Source: Azophilus sp965116165 (GTDB lineage: Bacteria; Pseudomonadota; Gammaproteobacteria; Pseudomonadales; Azotimanducaceae). Taken from it: 64,000 nt of DNA. The notes under the pieces are model-generated. The model was not told where the DNA came from. It saw nothing but the letters and a program-made list of their open reading frames with translations, and ran no database searches. Shown in pieces: positions 26,612 through 35,099 of the stretch (its first letter is position 1; each line of letters opens with the position of its first letter). Position numbers and translations under genes: made by a program. Location: NCBI GenBank assembly GCA_965116165.1, contig OZ220484.1, positions 1,302,001-1,366,000 on the forward strand. Reading direction: 5' to 3'.

Positions 26612-27090
26612 TATGATTCGTCGCCCACACGGCAGTATGGCGCCTCCAGGACAACGTGCGCGGTCGAGCCACCCCGATGCGAAAGCGTCACCGTCGCACC
26701 CAAACAGACGCCGTTGGCCCGCACCAACAGGGGCCTGTCGAGAGCGATCTTCCAACCCTGCGGAATGCGCAAATCGTAGGTCTCGTAACCCACCACGCGG
26801 CCTTCACCACCGCCCTCGCCCAAACCGTCGCCGGTGCCATACACGGCATAGGCGCGGCCCCGCAACATCGCTTCACGCCCGATGCCGGACAACCGATCCA
26901 GCAGACGGCCCTGCTCGGCTGTTCTGGCAAAACCCTCGTACAACCGCCCCAGGTTGGGAAGGACAAGCACCAAAACCAACCCGACCAACGCCAATACAAC
27001 GATCAGTTCGAGCAATGAAAATCCTCGGGTACGACAGGTTGGCGAGGCTCCGGCAAACCTACGCCAAAGCTGACGATTGGCTCTAGTCAT
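26611..27090 (-). CDS. gspH: type II secretion minor pseudopilin GspH
   Basis: 159 residues. The leader ends CRTRG before FSLLELIVVLALVGLVLVLVLP, a canonical pseudopilin start. The C-terminal part has LRIPQGWKIALDRPLLVRANGVCLGATVTLSHRGG, which fits the GspH beta-sandwich (GspH/FimT family). It starts the downstream half of the T2SS cluster. 134 bp separate it from the sulfotransferase gene that ends the inserted block. Confidence 0.85.
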   Translation of the reverse strand: MTRANRQLWRRFAGASPTCRTRGFSLLELIVVLALVGLVLVLVLPNLGRLYEGFARTAEQGRLLDRLSGIGREAMLRGRAYAVYGTGDGLGEGGGEGRVVGYETYDLRIPQGWKIALDRPLLVRANGVCLGATVTLSHRGGSTAHVVLEAPYCRVGDES

Positions 27091-27224
27091 GCCGAAACTC
27101 TACCACAGGCACAGGTTGCCTCGGGCACTGCGTCGGAGCGGCGGCCAGCCATCCGCCGGATATCACTATCGAGGTAAAGCGAACGAATGACCACGCTTTG
27201 TTGGCGCCGATGGCCGGTTGCGGT

Positions 27225-28079
27225 CTATCGGACCGCGGGTGCCCGACAAATCGATTTTATCCTCACAAGTTCCCGCCAATAGAAAATGCGCAGCAGCCAT
27301 GCAACCACCGGATGGCGGCGCCCCCCCCAATCTCCCTGAAACACCGTCTTGGGCTCGATTCCACCCATTTCCGACACACCGAGGAACCGGAATATCCGCT
27401 TGAGAGCCACATCGTGCCGCAGCGCAAGATCTTCGCTGCGGACAAGCAGAACCTGCCGCATATCGAAGTGGCGATACAGGTTGCGCAGTTGTGATCCATA
27501 CAATCCCCGCCGTCGGTAGGCGTGTCGTCGCCAGGCGGAGCCGTGCCGGCGGGGATTGGCGCAGCGCCATAGTCGCCACGGCTCGCCAAGCAACGCCAGC
27601 CACAGTGGGAGATTCTCGTATCCTCTGTTTTTCTCCATATAGTAGTGGGAGATTGCCCGCGCCACGGGGTCGCGCAGCAGTACGATGAGTTTGAGAACGG
27701 GATTGTAACGCTTCAGTTCGCCCGCTATTTCCGGTAGGAAAAGGTAGATGGGTGTCGCTTCGCCTCGGATGCGCGGAACATTCGACGTCCCCCCCTCTGT
27801 GGGATCGGGAATTTCGCTTGCCGCCACCGGTGTTGCCGGACGGGTGTGGGGTGTCGTGGTCGGCCTGGGAATGTGTGGGAAATGGGGGCGGTAGCATTCA
27901 TCGATCTGTTGCGGGGTCCAGCTCGAGGAATAGTTCGGATCATCGAATAGATGCACTTCTTTGGGCGACGACATGCCGATCTCGGGATGTTGCGCCAGAT
28001 ACTCGAAAAGCGCGGTGGTTCCGCATTTCTGAGCACCGACAATCATGAAATCCAACAAAGGGCGGTAACCGGACGACAT
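27225..28079 (-). CDS. sulfotransferase (PAPS-dependent), cytosolic
   Basis: 284 residues from ATG 28079. The longer frame to 28424 reads through the preceding gene. The 5'-phosphosulfate loop is VGAQKCGTTALFEYLAQHPEI, followed by KEVHLFDDP. The 3'-phosphate motif is VLLRDPVARAISHYYMEKNRGYE. These are the two PAPS-binding elements of the Sulfotransfer_1/heparan-type family. Two low-complexity inserts, a Pro/Thr-rich one near residues 62-100 and an Arg/Trp-rich one near 160-200, are unusual. It lies 25 bp after the glycosyltransferase stop, in the block between gspG and gspH. The target is probably a surface glycan or the adjacent autotransporter's glycans. Confidence 0.85.
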   Translation of the reverse strand: MSSGYRPLLDFMIVGAQKCGTTALFEYLAQHPEIGMSSPKEVHLFDDPNYSSSWTPQQIDECYRPHFPHIPRPTTTPHTRPATPVAASEIPDPTEGGTSNVPRIRGEATPIYLFLPEIAGELKRYNPVLKLIVLLRDPVARAISHYYMEKNRGYENLPLWLALLGEPWRLWRCANPRRHGSAWRRHAYRRRGLYGSQLRNLYRHFDMRQVLLVRSEDLALRHDVALKRIFRFLGVSEMGGIEPKTVFQGDWGGRRHPVVAWLLRIFYWRELVRIKSICRAPAVR

Positions 28080-28104
28080 CGTCTCAACCTGCAAATTGGA
28101 GGAA

Positions 28105-29070
28105 TTACGCAGACGCCCAAATCCTATCGACATCGCTGAGCAAGGCCTGAAAACGCTGCCTTTCCGCAGCCAGGGTGTACGTGCGCACGGTTTCCAATGA
28201 CCGTTGTAGAAACTCCTTTTGTTGTGGTTGCGGCAGACACAACGCCCGTTCGGTCGCGGCAACCAACGATTCGGTGGTCGGCGCGGCAACCAGGCAATTC
28301 TCTTCGTCGCGACAGAATCCCCGGTTGCCAACGCAATCCAAAGTAACCAAGAGGCAACCCATGCCCATAGCTTCCAGAGCCGGCAGATAGAAGCCTTCTT
28401 CCACATGGGGAAGGCAAACCGCAACGCGACTTTCAGCCAAAGCGTCCAGAAAGTCGCCGCGCTTTTGTAAACGAGTTAACGCCAGGTGTTCGATGTTCGC
28501 CGCCGCCAGGTGCCCGCACAACGGTTGCGCCAAATCCGGCCTCTTGTAGGCAACAACGACCACCGGCATCTTTCTGTCCCGAAGGTGTTTTAACCTGAGC
28601 GGATCCGGTTCGATGTCGGTACCGTTGGGGATTACAAAGACCGGCCCCTGGACACGGCCCGTAGCGCAAATTGCATCCGCAACCTCCTGGCTGACGCAGA
28701 TTCGAATCGCTTTTTGCGCGAGATATTCATACAACTCCGTGTCCGCATGGGCATGGCGAACATGCTGTATGAGATTGATGATGGGGTTGGGTAACCTGTC
28801 AAGGCCGAATGTACCCAGATAACGCCAATCTGTTCCCGCAACAAACAAAACATCGCCAGCGCGCGGCCCCCAGTTCGGCACATCCCGCACAACGCTCAAC
28901 GGCCAAAGTTGTCGGCGCTCTTCCGATAAAAGTTCACCAGCGGAATGTCGCGAAAAAGTTATCCGAGGCGTGAAACCCCGCATGGTGGCAACATGGCCCA
29001 CGTAATGGGAGTGCTTTAAGTGCCCTCCAGTGAATTGGGCGTATTCCCGATGAAACCAAACCTTTCTCAT
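28105..29070 (-). CDS. glycosyltransferase, GT4-like
   Basis: 321 residues from an ATG at 29070 that shares a base with the preceding stop (TGATG), so it is translationally coupled to the upstream sulfotransferase. It shows LPNPIINLIQHVRHA, a donor-site region VFVIPNGTDIEPDPLRLKHL, and the signature VAVCLPHVEEGFYLPALEAMGMGCLLVTLDCVGN with the Glu-rich EEGFYLPALEAM helix typical of GT-B retaining enzymes. Sugar and acceptor are unknown. It is flanked on both sides by sulfotransferase genes. Confidence 0.82.
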   Translation of the reverse strand: MRKVWFHREYAQFTGGHLKHSHYVGHVATMRGFTPRITFSRHSAGELLSEERRQLWPLSVVRDVPNWGPRAGDVLFVAGTDWRYLGTFGLDRLPNPIINLIQHVRHAHADTELYEYLAQKAIRICVSQEVADAICATGRVQGPVFVIPNGTDIEPDPLRLKHLRDRKMPVVVVAYKRPDLAQPLCGHLAAANIEHLALTRLQKRGDFLDALAESRVAVCLPHVEEGFYLPALEAMGMGCLLVTLDCVGNRGFCRDEENCLVAAPTTESLVAATERALCLPQPQQKEFLQRSLETVRTYTLAAERQRFQALLSDVDRIWASA

Positions 29071-29930
29071 CAATCCGACGGAATGGATTTCACCACCTGC
29101 TCGCATTCGGCCACGGAATAATATTCCGACCAGGCGCCCCCCGCCCCAATCAAAGCCGCCAGTAGTGTATTCGGTGAAGTATGTCGGTAGAGCGGGCTTC
29201 CATTCCGATTTTCCAGCGCAATGCCTGGCTCCGCCCCCTTGCCGATCAATCGAAATAATGCCATTGCGCGGCTGCTCACCAACTCTTCGTAGCGAAGGAT
29301 ATGACCCGAATCCAAACATTTCCCGTAGGCGGCAAAGAACCAATTGAGCGCGATGACCTGCCTACGAAGCGTATCGGGCTCATCCGATAGCGCATTGCGC
29401 AGACCGGGGTCGAACCGCTCCCCGGCCGGAATGCGGCCCCGGTTCACGGGCAGATCGACCGTTTGCCAAGACGCCAGAACCGCCACGGGATTGCGTACCA
29501 AGGCCAGACAATGGAACGACCGGGCAAGTGTCGGCAGCAGCGCCGCAAACAACGCATTGTGTTTGATGAAAAGCGTGAAATCGGAAGAAAGCGGTTTCCG
29601 TACGGCAATTTCGCCCTGCCCGGCTCGACGCGGGCGCAAACCAGCCGATGGAAGTCGCGCAACCATATTGTCGTCCAGCCCGCCGTCAACCTGCGTCGAT
29701 GGTGCCCGTCCCTCCGCCTTGATTTGTGCCCGCGCCCGCGCCGCGAAGTCCTCGATGCATTGGCCGGCCGCTTCCCGCGTATCGGCGCCATTGAAAGCAT
29801 CCTGTCGCATGGGTTCGGAAAGGGCGACGGTATTCGGCAGGCCACCCGCCAGCCGACAGCACAGGGAACTGCCGGACCGGGGAATGCCGCTGAGCAACCA
29901 GGTGTTCGCAGGCAAGGCGTCTAATCCCAC
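29070..29930 (-). CDS. sulfotransferase family protein
   Basis: 286 residues. The P-loop LSGIPRSGSSLCCRLAGG near residue 13 resembles the phosphosulfate loop of bacterial sulfotransferases. LVRNPVAVLASWQTVDLPVNRGR near residue 145 fits the 3'-phosphate motif (Arg and Ser), and the tail HILRYEELVSSRAMALFRLIG is typical of the family. It is not closely similar to the sulfotransferase at 27225-28079 and belongs to a different subgroup. It overlaps the following glycosyltransferase by one base. Confidence 0.8.
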   Translation of the reverse strand: MGLDALPANTWLLSGIPRSGSSLCCRLAGGLPNTVALSEPMRQDAFNGADTREAAGQCIEDFAARARAQIKAEGRAPSTQVDGGLDDNMVARLPSAGLRPRRAGQGEIAVRKPLSSDFTLFIKHNALFAALLPTLARSFHCLALVRNPVAVLASWQTVDLPVNRGRIPAGERFDPGLRNALSDEPDTLRRQVIALNWFFAAYGKCLDSGHILRYEELVSSRAMALFRLIGKGAEPGIALENRNGSPLYRHTSPNTLLAALIGAGGAWSEYYSVAECEQVVKSIPSD

Positions 29931-30095
29931 TGGCGATCTTCAGAACCCAACCAAGCCGCGCCGAACCCTGGCGGCCGATGTGCTTGCCCTTCCCGCAGGC
30001 AATCCGAACGGCGACCCAGCGGCGCGTGCGGATTGGCTTGCCGTCGCCACCCTGGAATTTGGTTGTTTCTGCCTGAGCGAGAAGAGGTGTGGCTG

Positions 30096-33000
30096 TCAAA
30101 ACCTCAGTTCACCCCGCAATTGCACCATGTTGTGCGCCTCGCGACGCCACCGGTCGTATTCCTGGCCGCCGGTAAATTCCAAGTTCAGCATCGTTCCCGC
30201 GTCCGCATTGGCCAAATCGTACCGCAAGCCCATGCGCATACCGTGGCCGTCGTTGCCCGCCATGTCGAAGCTGGCGAACGGTGTGAGTAGACCGGAGAGG
30301 CGCTGAACAGGTACAGCGTAGCCGATTCTGGCGTCCATACCCCAAACATCCGTTTCCGACCTGAAATCCTCAATGCGGCCAGGATAACCGTAGTCCTGTT
30401 CAAGCGAGCGGTTGTTCACGCCCATACCCACACCCAAGTACGATGAAACAGCCAAGGTCATGCCGGAGCCATCGGAGCGCGGATGAAGGATGGCGGAAAG
30501 GCTCACCCCGCTCTCCTCGTAGTCATCGGCGGAATGCAGGCTCAGGAGACGCGCCTTCGCTTCAATGCCAAGCCGTCCCGTCGCGTTGACGCGAACGCCG
30601 CCCATCAATTCGACACCGCTGCCCGTATCGCCATCGCCGGAGTCGTGTCGGCCACCAACCTGCCCGAACACGGAGAATGTTCCACCGCCGCCCACGGAGA
30701 TAAGGTGTTCGCCTTCCAAGGCAAGTTTCACCCGGCCTACGGAGACATTCATATCATCGACGATGCCAACGCCGCCATCGGTTTGCATTTTCAACAGGCC
30801 CGCATCGCCAACGAGCCCAACATTCCAATCATTACCGGAAGTCAGGGTGCGCCGGCCGCCAGCGGAGAGCATCCACATGGAGAGATCCGCCGTGCCTTCA
30901 TGAGCGGTTGCGGATCGCTCAAGGTCGATGTCGCCCCAACCCACGCCGGCGATTACCCAGAACTCGGACAGATCGTCCATAGACCAGCGCACATAGGGGA
31001 GAACGCTGACCATTTCCGTATCAATGTCACCCGAGCCGCTGGCGTGGCCGCCACTAAACTCGTAGTCGGCATTGCCGGAACTGTGCGATATGGCCAAGCC
31101 GGCTAGCCAAGTGTCGCCAAAGCCGGCATCGGCGCCGACATACAGGCTGGTCAAATCTCCGTCGTAGCCGGCACCGTCGAAGGACTGATGGTCTACCCGA
31201 CCCCAGAATGTCCACTCGGCGGGCGCGACCCAGCCACCGCCAGAGGAGCCCGCCGCGTTCATGGGGATGGCGAAGCTCATCCCGTTAAGCAGGTGCAACC
31301 CGCCCGAAGACATCGTCGGGCCGTAGCCAAACGACGAGGTATTGGCGAAGCCGATGCAGCACCCCCAATACCCCTCGCCGTGCTGCGCCCAAACGTCCGC
31401 CGCTCCAAAAGCATTGTGCGGCCGGACAGCCACCGGGCCACCAATGGTCGTTATATCCGCAAAGGAGCTTACGCTTGCGGGGGCGAGCGGACTTGGGGAA
31501 GCAAATGAGTTGGAACCCCCAGTTGCCGACGACACCATGCGCTCCGAGCGGAATCGCCCGCCAATGGCCGAGTTAACGCTCGCAAGCGTGCTTCTGGCAA
31601 TGGCGGCGACGGTATGCTCAAGCGCATCCAATTCGACCGCATCGGTGGATACCGTCGCGCGGAAACTGGTGCTGGCCGCGCCCTCGGTATTCGATGCCGT
31701 AACGGTAATGGTCGCTTCGCCCTCCACCAGCGGCGCCACCGTCACATGGCTACCCATATTGGTAACGCTGACGGCGTCACCCGCGCCCGTCGCGGAATAG
31801 ACGAGAGCAGTCCCGGTAAAGGCGGATGAGGCATCCACCACGACCGCCTCGCCGCCAGCGGTCAGAGAGATATCCGGCAGCGAACCGGCCATCGGCGGCA
31901 CATCTTTGACAGTGACAACAAACGACTGCTCCGCGCTGCCCGCGCCGTTGGCGGCCGTCGCCGTGACCGTCGCCGTACCCGCCGCGTGCGCCCCGACGGC
32001 GACCGTCGAGCCATCCACCGACACGCTGACCAGGTCGTTCGCCGACGACAACGCCGAGTACATCAGCGCCGAGCCCGAGAACGCCTCCGAAACATCAACC
32101 AAAACCGGATCGTCGCCCACCGTCATGGTGATGTCGGACAACTCACCAACCGCCTCCGGCTGCGAGTCCACCACGCTGACAACAAACGACTGCTCCGCGC
32201 TGCCCGCGCCGTTGGCGGCCGTCGCCGTGACCGTCGCCGTACCCGCCGCGTGCGCCCCGACGGCGACCGTCGAGCCATCCACCGACACGCTGACCAGGTC
32301 GTTCGCCGACGACAACGCCGAGTACATCAGCGCCGAGCCCGAGAACGCCTCCGAAACATCAACCAAAACCGGATCGTCGCCCACCGTCATGGTGATGTCG
32401 GACAACTCACCAACCGCCTCCGGTATTGCATCAAAAACCCAAATACCGATGGTTTGTTCCGCGCTACCGCCGGTATTGGTCGCCGTAACTGTAATGGTTG
32501 CCATGCCGACGGCATGCGCGGTGATGGACGCGGTTGAATCGGTGACGGCAACCGAGGCCATATCGGCCGCCGAGGAAGTCGCCTCGTAGGTCAGCGCCTC
32601 ACCCGTGAAGGCACCGGACAATTCCAGCGGCAGCACATCGCCGACCCGCATTTCATAATCGGGAAATTTGCCGACCGCGGCGGGGCCCACATGAACGACC
32701 GTCACAGTGAAGTCGTTTTCAACACTGCCATACTCGTTCGATGCCGTTACCGATATGGTCGCTTCTCCAACGCCAACCGGCGTTATGTACATTTCGTATC
32801 CGTTCACAATTTCGACAGTGGCAACGCTTTCATCGGATGAAACCGCAACGCACTTCTCGGGGGCGCCCCAATAAAGCCCCCGCATATCCACGAAATGTCT
32901 ACCCGAATCGACAACAAGGGTGAGATCATCGAGTGACCGGATCGCCCGGGGTGGTTGGGCGGATGCATCGTGCGGCATCAGAGCCGCCGCCGCGACGACA

Positions 33001-33155
33001 ACCAACAGCAAACCCCGCATGGCGGCGGCCAAACTTCGCCCAGGTGCCGTAACCACCCGACTTTCCGCGCCAAGCTTGCCTGTGGTGGTGGAAATCCTTG
33101 CATCAACGCCGCGGGCAAAGGTGTTTCCATTATTGGTCATGTTGCGTATCTCCAC
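30096..33155 (-). CDS. autotransporter with Ig-like repeats and C-terminal beta-barrel
   Basis: 1019 residues. A signal peptide near 46-66 (MRGLLLVVVAAAALMPHDASA) is preceded by an Asn/Thr/Arg-rich extension, or translation may start at 33020. Residues 70-510 are five cadherin/BIg-type repeats, each with an LPDI or ELSDITMTVG opening and an AGTATVTATAANGAGSAE-type closing. Two of these repeats are identical at DNA level. A linker (about 520-650) contains the motif YWGCC. The last about 360 residues are an autotransporter barrel (WTFWGRVDHQSFDG, SLYVGADAGFGDTWLAGLAISHS) ending in Arg-Phe, the usual BamA recognition end. It is probably an outer-membrane adhesin whose repeats are surface-displayed, encoded upstream of sulfotransferase and glycosyltransferase genes. 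Confidence 0.9.
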   Translation of the reverse strand: MEIRNMTNNGNTFARGVDARISTTTGKLGAESRVVTAPGRSLAAAMRGLLLVVVAAAALMPHDASAQPPRAIRSLDDLTLVVDSGRHFVDMRGLYWGAPEKCVAVSSDESVATVEIVNGYEMYITPVGVGEATISVTASNEYGSVENDFTVTVVHVGPAAVGKFPDYEMRVGDVLPLELSGAFTGEALTYEATSSAADMASVAVTDSTASITAHAVGMATITVTATNTGGSAEQTIGIWVFDAIPEAVGELSDITMTVGDDPVLVDVSEAFSGSALMYSALSSANDLVSVSVDGSTVAVGAHAAGTATVTATAANGAGSAEQSFVVSVVDSQPEAVGELSDITMTVGDDPVLVDVSEAFSGSALMYSALSSANDLVSVSVDGSTVAVGAHAAGTATVTATAANGAGSAEQSFVVTVKDVPPMAGSLPDISLTAGGEAVVVDASSAFTGTALVYSATGAGDAVSVTNMGSHVTVAPLVEGEATITVTASNTEGAASTSFRATVSTDAVELDALEHTVAAIARSTLASVNSAIGGRFRSERMVSSATGGSNSFASPSPLAPASVSSFADITTIGGPVAVRPHNAFGAADVWAQHGEGYWGCCIGFANTSSFGYGPTMSSGGLHLLNGMSFAIPMNAAGSSGGGWVAPAEWTFWGRVDHQSFDGAGYDGDLTSLYVGADAGFGDTWLAGLAISHSSGNADYEFSGGHASGSGDIDTEMVSVLPYVRWSMDDLSEFWVIAGVGWGDIDLERSATAHEGTADLSMWMLSAGGRRTLTSGNDWNVGLVGDAGLLKMQTDGGVGIVDDMNVSVGRVKLALEGEHLISVGGGGTFSVFGQVGGRHDSGDGDTGSGVELMGGVRVNATGRLGIEAKARLLSLHSADDYEESGVSLSAILHPRSDGSGMTLAVSSYLGVGMGVNNRSLEQDYGYPGRIEDFRSETDVWGMDARIGYAVPVQRLSGLLTPFASFDMAGNDGHGMRMGLRYDLANADAGTMLNLEFTGGQEYDRWRREAHNMVQLRGELRF
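31913..32423. repeat. perfect 247-bp direct duplication inside the autotransporter gene
   Basis: 31913-32159 and 32177-32423 appear identical base for base, with a 264-bp (88-codon) period, keeping frame. They encode two identical Ig-like repeats. Such identity without third-position drift means a recent duplication or ongoing recombination, so repeat number may vary between strains. Confidence 0.95.
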
Positions 33156-33237
33156 TAGATTTCTGGGTGATTATTTGGCGATGCCGTGGTAGGTGCGCAA
33201 AGCCCGCCGATGGGAACATATCGCCGGTTTCGCACAC

Positions 33238-34422
33238 TCACTGCGACCGAACCCGCACTGTCATCGTGGTAGCCCGGCGGTTCTGTTGCCGCCCTTCCGC
33301 GGTCTTGTTGTCGGCAATCGGCCGCAGTTCTCCGTGACCGACAATCGATAGGCGATCCGGATCGATTCCACCCGCCACGAGATAATCGCGAACGCTCGCC
33401 GCACGGCGTTCGGATAGAGGCTGATTGTACGCCTGCCGGCCAGTCCAATCGGCGTGACCTTCGATAACGGCATCGGTGGTCGGGTATTGCCGCAACAAGT
33501 CGAGACCCCGCCGAATGGTCGATTCCTGGTCGGCGCGAATAGCGGATTTATCAACATCGAACAGAATGGTAAAGGTGATGGGCTCTTCCGGGTGCGTGTA
33601 GCAGCCCTTCTCGTCCACCTTGGCACCGGGTTGGGTATCCGGACACTTGTCCATGTAGTCCGGCACACCATCGCCATCGCTGTCCAGGGGGCAGCCTCGC
33701 TCATCCACGGCAACCCCGGGCGGGGTGTCCGGACAGGCATCGCGATCATCAAGCACACCGTCGCCGTCGGAATCCGGCGGGAGCTCACAGCCTCTCTCAT
33801 CCACTGGAACGCCAGGCGGGGTGTCTGGACACTGGTCGTTGATATCGGGCACGCCGTCACCATCGCTGTCCCGCAACGGATAGGGCGACACTTCGCCCAG
33901 GAACAGGGTAATGCCAATTTGCCCGAAGGGGTCGAGCGCACCCGATCCATCGGTCTTGACCGCCCGGAAGTCGCCGCGCCAGGAGAGGCGTTCGCCAAGG
34001 TCGCCGAAGGCGCCAAAGCCACCGAAGAATTGGGCGCGGGTACTGCTATCCGCATCGTCCGGGTCAAATTTACCGCGGCCACCGCCAATCAAAACGAATG
34101 GCTGAAATGCCTTGCGGGCTTTGGGCAGCGACCAAATCCCGCTCGCCCAAACGCTGTTGCCGTCGCCATCGCCACCGTCCCAGGCAAGATAGGACAACTC
34201 GGCCGCGAGGCTGTCGGTTATGCCGAAACCGACGCCAATGCCGCCACCAGCCATGTTGCCGATGTCGTCGTCTTTCGGCGAGTCCATCATGGCTCCCAAC
34301 GGCGATAGGAAGAATTGACCGGCTTCGGGATTTTCCCGGGCTTCGGCAAGACTGGAAAGGATTACCAAAAGAATAACGGCAATAGTTGACGAATAACGAA
34401 ACATACCGGGGGTCATCTCCAT
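33238..34422 (-). CDS. OmpA-family outer membrane protein with three TSP3 repeats
   Basis: 394 residues. Signal peptide IAVILLVILSSLAEA, then a beta-barrel region (about 27-180) with Gly-rich strands. Three calcium-binding thrombospondin-3 repeats (DSDGDGVPDINDQCPDTPPG, DSDGDGVLDDRDACPDTPPG, DSDGDGVPDYMDKCPDTQPG) follow. The OmpA-C peptidoglycan-binding domain contains FDVDKSAIRAD, EGHADWTGRQAYNQPLSERRA and VDYLVA-like helices. It should tie the outer membrane to peptidoglycan. It lies 82 bp before the autotransporter start on the same strand, at the promoter-proximal end of the block within the T2SS locus. Confidence 0.92.
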   Translation of the reverse strand: MEMTPGMFRYSSTIAVILLVILSSLAEARENPEAGQFFLSPLGAMMDSPKDDDIGNMAGGGIGVGFGITDSLAAELSYLAWDGGDGDGNSVWASGIWSLPKARKAFQPFVLIGGGRGKFDPDDADSSTRAQFFGGFGAFGDLGERLSWRGDFRAVKTDGSGALDPFGQIGITLFLGEVSPYPLRDSDGDGVPDINDQCPDTPPGVPVDERGCELPPDSDGDGVLDDRDACPDTPPGVAVDERGCPLDSDGDGVPDYMDKCPDTQPGAKVDEKGCYTHPEEPITFTILFDVDKSAIRADQESTIRRGLDLLRQYPTTDAVIEGHADWTGRQAYNQPLSERRAASVRDYLVAGGIDPDRLSIVGHGELRPIADNKTAEGRQQNRRATTMTVRVRSQ

Positions 34423-34661
34423 TATTTTTCACCAGCGGTGGGGCTTCCTGGTGCCGGGGTGGCAACAGGGCCTGTTCTGAAAGGATTTCGATTGCCCGAC
34501 ATGTTAGACCGGAAAAGGCCGCAAATTCAATAGTGGTACTGGCTCAGGAGATTTCGGAATTTAGGGTTGTCGGATCGGGCAGCACCGGACCATCCACTGC
34601 GGCCCCATGTTTTCGGGGGCTCGGGCGGCGGGCGGGACGGTATATATGGGCCGAAACTCCG
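34423..34661. other. gap between gspG and the OmpA-like gene
   Basis: 239 bp without a convincing frame. This is the upstream junction of the non-T2SS block. No inverted repeat, family A or B element, or tRNA is visible here, so no mobile-element scar marks the insertion point. Confidence 0.5.
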
Positions 34662-35099
34662 CTACGGCAAATAACCAACATCCGCATCAACATCCTCCCC
34701 GCCGCTTTCTGAATCCGCGCCCAGCGAATAGAGCGCAAAACCCTGCAGCGTGTTTGTCGGGTGTTCATATTTGTACGGTTGGCGCCAGGGGTCGAGCGGC
34801 AACTCGTCTTCGAGATAGGGGCCGTTCCAATAGGCAGCGACCTCGGCGGGGGGATTCATCAGTGCTTCCAAGCCCTGGTCGGTGCTCGGATAGGTGCCGA
34901 TGTCGAGGCGGTAGGTTTGCAGGGCACCGCGCAGCATCTTGATTTGCGTCTCGGCGGTCTGCACCTTGGAGGTATCCACTCGTCCAAACAACCTGGGACC
35001 GACCAGACCTGTCAGGAGACCGAGAATCACCAATACCACCATCAATTCAATGATGGAGAATCCGGCCACATGCGCCGGCCGGGAAACGGCCTTATTCAC
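34662..35099 (-). CDS. gspG: type II secretion major pseudopilin GspG
   Basis: 145 residues. Leader ends HVAG before FSIIELMVVLVILGLLTGLVGPRLFGRVD, with Glu5. The calcium-site and GspG signature region reads YRLDIGTYPSTDQGLEALMNPP...WNGPYLEDELPLDPWRQPYKYEHP. GspG polymerises into the T2SS pseudopilus. Its start overlaps gspF by four bases. In canonical clusters gspH follows directly, but here 7.5 kb of other genes intervene. Confidence 0.95.
   Translation of the reverse strand: MNKAVSRPAHVAGFSIIELMVVLVILGLLTGLVGPRLFGRVDTSKVQTAETQIKMLRGALQTYRLDIGTYPSTDQGLEALMNPPAEVAAYWNGPYLEDELPLDPWRQPYKYEHPTNTLQGFALYSLGADSESGGEDVDADVGYLP

Noticed and set aside
31906..32589. 227-residue plus-strand frame opposite the autotransporter.
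   Set aside because: Repeats in it simply mirror the Ig-like repeats of the real gene on the minus strand.
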